A stretch of DNA of 64,000 nucleotides, from NCBI GenBank assembly GCA_004565275.1, contig SDOX01000016.1, forward strand, positions 70,422 through 134,421, written 5' to 3'. Below the pieces are notes generated by a model. That model had not been told where the DNA came from, did no database searches, and was given only the letters and a program-made list of their open reading frames with translations. The translations under genes were made by a program, and so were the position numbers. Origin of the DNA: Nannochloropsis salina CCMP1776. Its lineage: Eukaryota; Sar; Eustigmatophyceae; Eustigmatales; Monodopsidaceae. Below, in pieces: positions 62,020 to 64,000 of the stretch (within the stretch, counting starts at the first letter, position 1; the number at the start of each line of letters is the position of its first letter).

Positions 62020-63280
62020 GGCAGGGGTGGAACAGCATGGTGGGAGAATCAATAGACAGGAATAGACAGGAATTTAGACAGTAACCCCTGGGTATGCCAG
62101 TCTCAACAATTTGAGCTTCGTATCGTGGCTTGCCGTCCAAAGGGTGCAGAAGAGGAGGAGGATGACAGAAGGTTTTTGGGACAGCTTCCTCGCGATGGTG
62201 GCTTCTCACCTTGAGTCCACGAAAATGGCGGGAAAAGGCGGGAAACCGAGCGATGACCTTGGCCCTGCTAAAAAACGAGGAATCTACGTACCCCGAAAGG
62301 AAGGCAGAGCATGCTTGAAGAGGGGAAAGAAAGGAGGTGGTTTGAAAAGGTGGAAAACGTGGAGACGGGAAGGAGAAGGGAGGAAGAAAATGGAGGGAGG
62401 GAAGGGAAGAAGGAGTAGACGGAGAAGGAGCGGGGAGGGAAGTGAAAGAAATGGCGTGTTGATGCTAAGAGGAGGTCACGAGCGACTTCCAACGAGGGGT
62501 TGGCGGAAGGGTTGCTGGCAACTGAGGTCATTACCATCCAAAGCAATTGCATCAAAGACACCGCAACACGCAGGAGGGTTGATGGGGAATACAGGAGTAG
62601 GGTAAAGAATGTGGAAGGCGAAAAAGAAGAGGAGAGTGGTGCGCATGTTGCCCTTGGGCAGCACGAGGAACAAAAAGTCGCGCGGGAAAATCCGAGCGCA
62701 TGACTCCCGGGTTATCATCTCCTCCGCGTGCTCCTCTTTTGTTCATGTGTTTCTCTCTGGGAAGCAGTGCGTCGTCAAAGGCCATCAACGGCTCGCGCTG
62801 CCTTCCCTTCCCTCTCTCCGCTCGCACGACCACCGCGCGGAGGGAAAAGTTGGACAGACGTGCGCCTTCTTTCCTTTTTTCCTCGTTCCAAATTTGAAGA
62901 TTCAAACATTTAAATATTCAAGTATTTACGCCTGTCTATTATAAAGTGTCCTAGCCCACGTATAATGCGGGATAAGGCCTTGGCTTCTCTTCGGAACCTC
63001 TCTTTCCTTGACCATCACGGCCTCGCTCTCATGCAATACTTCGCCATCCCCTCCTATGAATGTATGTTAGTTTTTTTCTCGACTGTACATACTCTCTGTT
63101 GTCATAATCCTCACTCCCCACGTTCGGGCACACACTAGGCCCGCCCTGCCAAGGACCTTCCCTCTGGAGCACTGGCCATTCCTGGTCCTCCCTTCCCTCC
63201 CTCCCTCCCTCCCTCCCTCCCTCCCCCCCTGCTTTCCTCTTCCATCTCTCCTTCATTTCCCGCCGCTCGCAGCCCCCGCG
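62020..63280. other. Intergenic region between convergent genes
   Basis: About 1.26 kb. A G/A-rich stretch (62290-62460) gives Arg/Gly/Lys-rich frames with no coding support. A (CCCT)n tract lies at about 63193-63225. The 3' UTRs of COX17 and of the right-edge gene are expected. Confidence 0.5.
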
Positions 63281-64000
63281 CTACCGGTACTGCGAGTATC
63301 CTCCACCTTTTCCTTCCCTCAATGCCTGTGACAAAAGGACCAAAGTAGGTCAGTCCACGTCCTCTCTCCCTCCCTCCCTCCCTCCCTCCCTACCTGGACC
63401 CCCGCCTGCATCAAACCCAGGCTGTCGTCCGTGAAGGTGAAGCCCGCGAAGGTCTCGTCCCGCTGGCCGCTGACGTGCCCTTGGGCATGCTGCGACGGTG
63501 GGTAGGAAGGGGCGGCTGTCAGGCAGGGAGGGAGGGAGGGAGGGAGGGAGGGAGGGAGGGAGGGAGGGAGTGAGTGAGTGAGTGAGGGAGATAGGCACCG
63601 TGTTGGTTTGTGGAAAATATGTTTTCTTCGCTTTTATGATTGCTTTTTTTCTCCTCCCTCCCCCACCTTGCCCAGCCCCCTCTTCTTACCCTCCTGTATC
63701 ACGAGGGCTCTGGCCACCCTTCCCATGCTCTTTCCCTCTCTCCCTCCCTCCCTCCCTCCCTCCCTCCCTCCGTACCTTGCATCATGTGCGGGTGTCCCTG
63801 CTGGTGCTGCAGGTAGCCAAAGGGACCGCCGGCTTTGCATTCAGCGGGGGAGAAGATTGGCATGGAGGTGAACTAGGAAGGTAGGTAGGTAGGGAGGGAG
63901 GGAGGGAGGGAGGGAGGGAGGGAGGAGACGAGAGTTAAGGGGGGGGCAAGGAACTTAGAGGAGTCCATGGGTCTTGATGAGCGGGTTGCAAGGGAGGGAG
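63281..64000 (-). CDS. Unrecognised gene, C-terminal exons only (5' end beyond the window)
   Basis: Three coding-like segments on the minus strand with good splice sites: 63776 to about 63874 (PIFSPAECKAGGPFGYLQHQ, then QGHPHMM), 63394-63489 (HAQGHVSGQRDETFAGFTFT, then DDSLGLMQAGVQ) and 63281-63325 (ALREGKGGGYSQYR, stop TAG 63283-63281). The last two join in phase 0. The first leaves phase 1 at its donor, so an extra small exon or another splice is needed between 63490 and 63775. The visible part is hydrophilic and His/Gln/Gly-rich, with no membrane span. I do not recognise the family. The introns carry (CCCT)n and (GGGA)n tracts at about 63520-63575, 63740-63772 and 63892-63925. Confidence 0.5.

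Noticed and set aside
62111-62605. Long Arg/Gly/Lys-rich plus-strand frame after COX17
   Set aside because: Generated by G/A-rich repeat-like DNA. No motif, start context or splice support.
63520-63925. Regularly spaced tetranucleotide runs resembling an array
   Set aside because: Simple microsatellites within introns. There are no unique spacers and no CRISPR context in a eukaryotic genome.

Overview
The window is nuclear DNA of a compact, intron-rich eukaryote. It is most likely a photosynthetic stramenopile of the eustigmatophyte type (Nannochloropsis/Microchloropsis). This rests on four things: genes dense on both strands with many short GT-AG introns, very abundant (CCCT)n/(GGGA)n tetranucleotide tracts inside those introns, a protein with a bipartite (signal plus 'SAF' plus thylakoid) plastid presequence, and a one-polypeptide NAD(P)H-dehydrogenase/selenophosphate-synthetase fusion. 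The lineage is inferred; no marker gene settles it. All exon models were built by hand from splice signals, codon phase and family motifs.

Layout, left to right. 1-1.3 kb: 3' end of a molybdopterin adenylyltransferase gene (+). 2.1-5.8 kb: TPR protein with an organelle-type N-terminus (-). 6.9-11.7 kb: GH9 endoglucanase with an N-terminal Cys-rich/carbohydrate-binding-like part (-). 14.0-14.9 kb: rhomboid protease (+). 15.4-21.4 kb: NDH-SelD fusion (-). 21.6-22.0 kb: small unknown gene (-), divergent from a Pin1-type prolyl isomerase (22.2-23.4 kb, +). 24.7-27.1 kb: sugar-porter gene of which only the first six membrane spans can be found (+). 28.2-29.6 kb: small secreted CBM6-like protein (-). 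30.6-37.0 kb: about 1830-residue protein with a signal sequence, parallel beta-helix 'polymorphic outer membrane protein' repeats and about ten membrane spans (-). 37.9-39.2 kb: degenerate RING-CH membrane protein (-). 40.1-44.8 kb: coiled-coil protein of unknown function (+). 46.2-55.4 kb: two tandem P3A plasma-membrane H+-ATPases with a third, N-terminal-only copy between them (+). 55.9-56.7 kb: plastid-lumen protein (-). 57.5-60.3 kb: class II DnaJ/HSP40 (+). 61.3-62.0 kb: COX17 (+). 63.3-64 kb: C-terminus of an unrecognised gene (-).

How the genes fit together: most are single housekeeping genes with no operon-like logic. Two themes recur. One is the cell surface and wall: the GH9 cellulase, the CBM6 protein, the beta-helix membrane protein and the proton pumps all act at or outside the plasma membrane. 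The other is protein folding and organelle biogenesis: Pin1, DnaJ, COX17, rhomboid and the TPR protein. The H+-ATPase pair looks recently homogenised across most of its coding sequence while its N-terminal exons have diverged. No rRNA, tRNA, CRISPR array, LTR element or recognisable transposon was seen.
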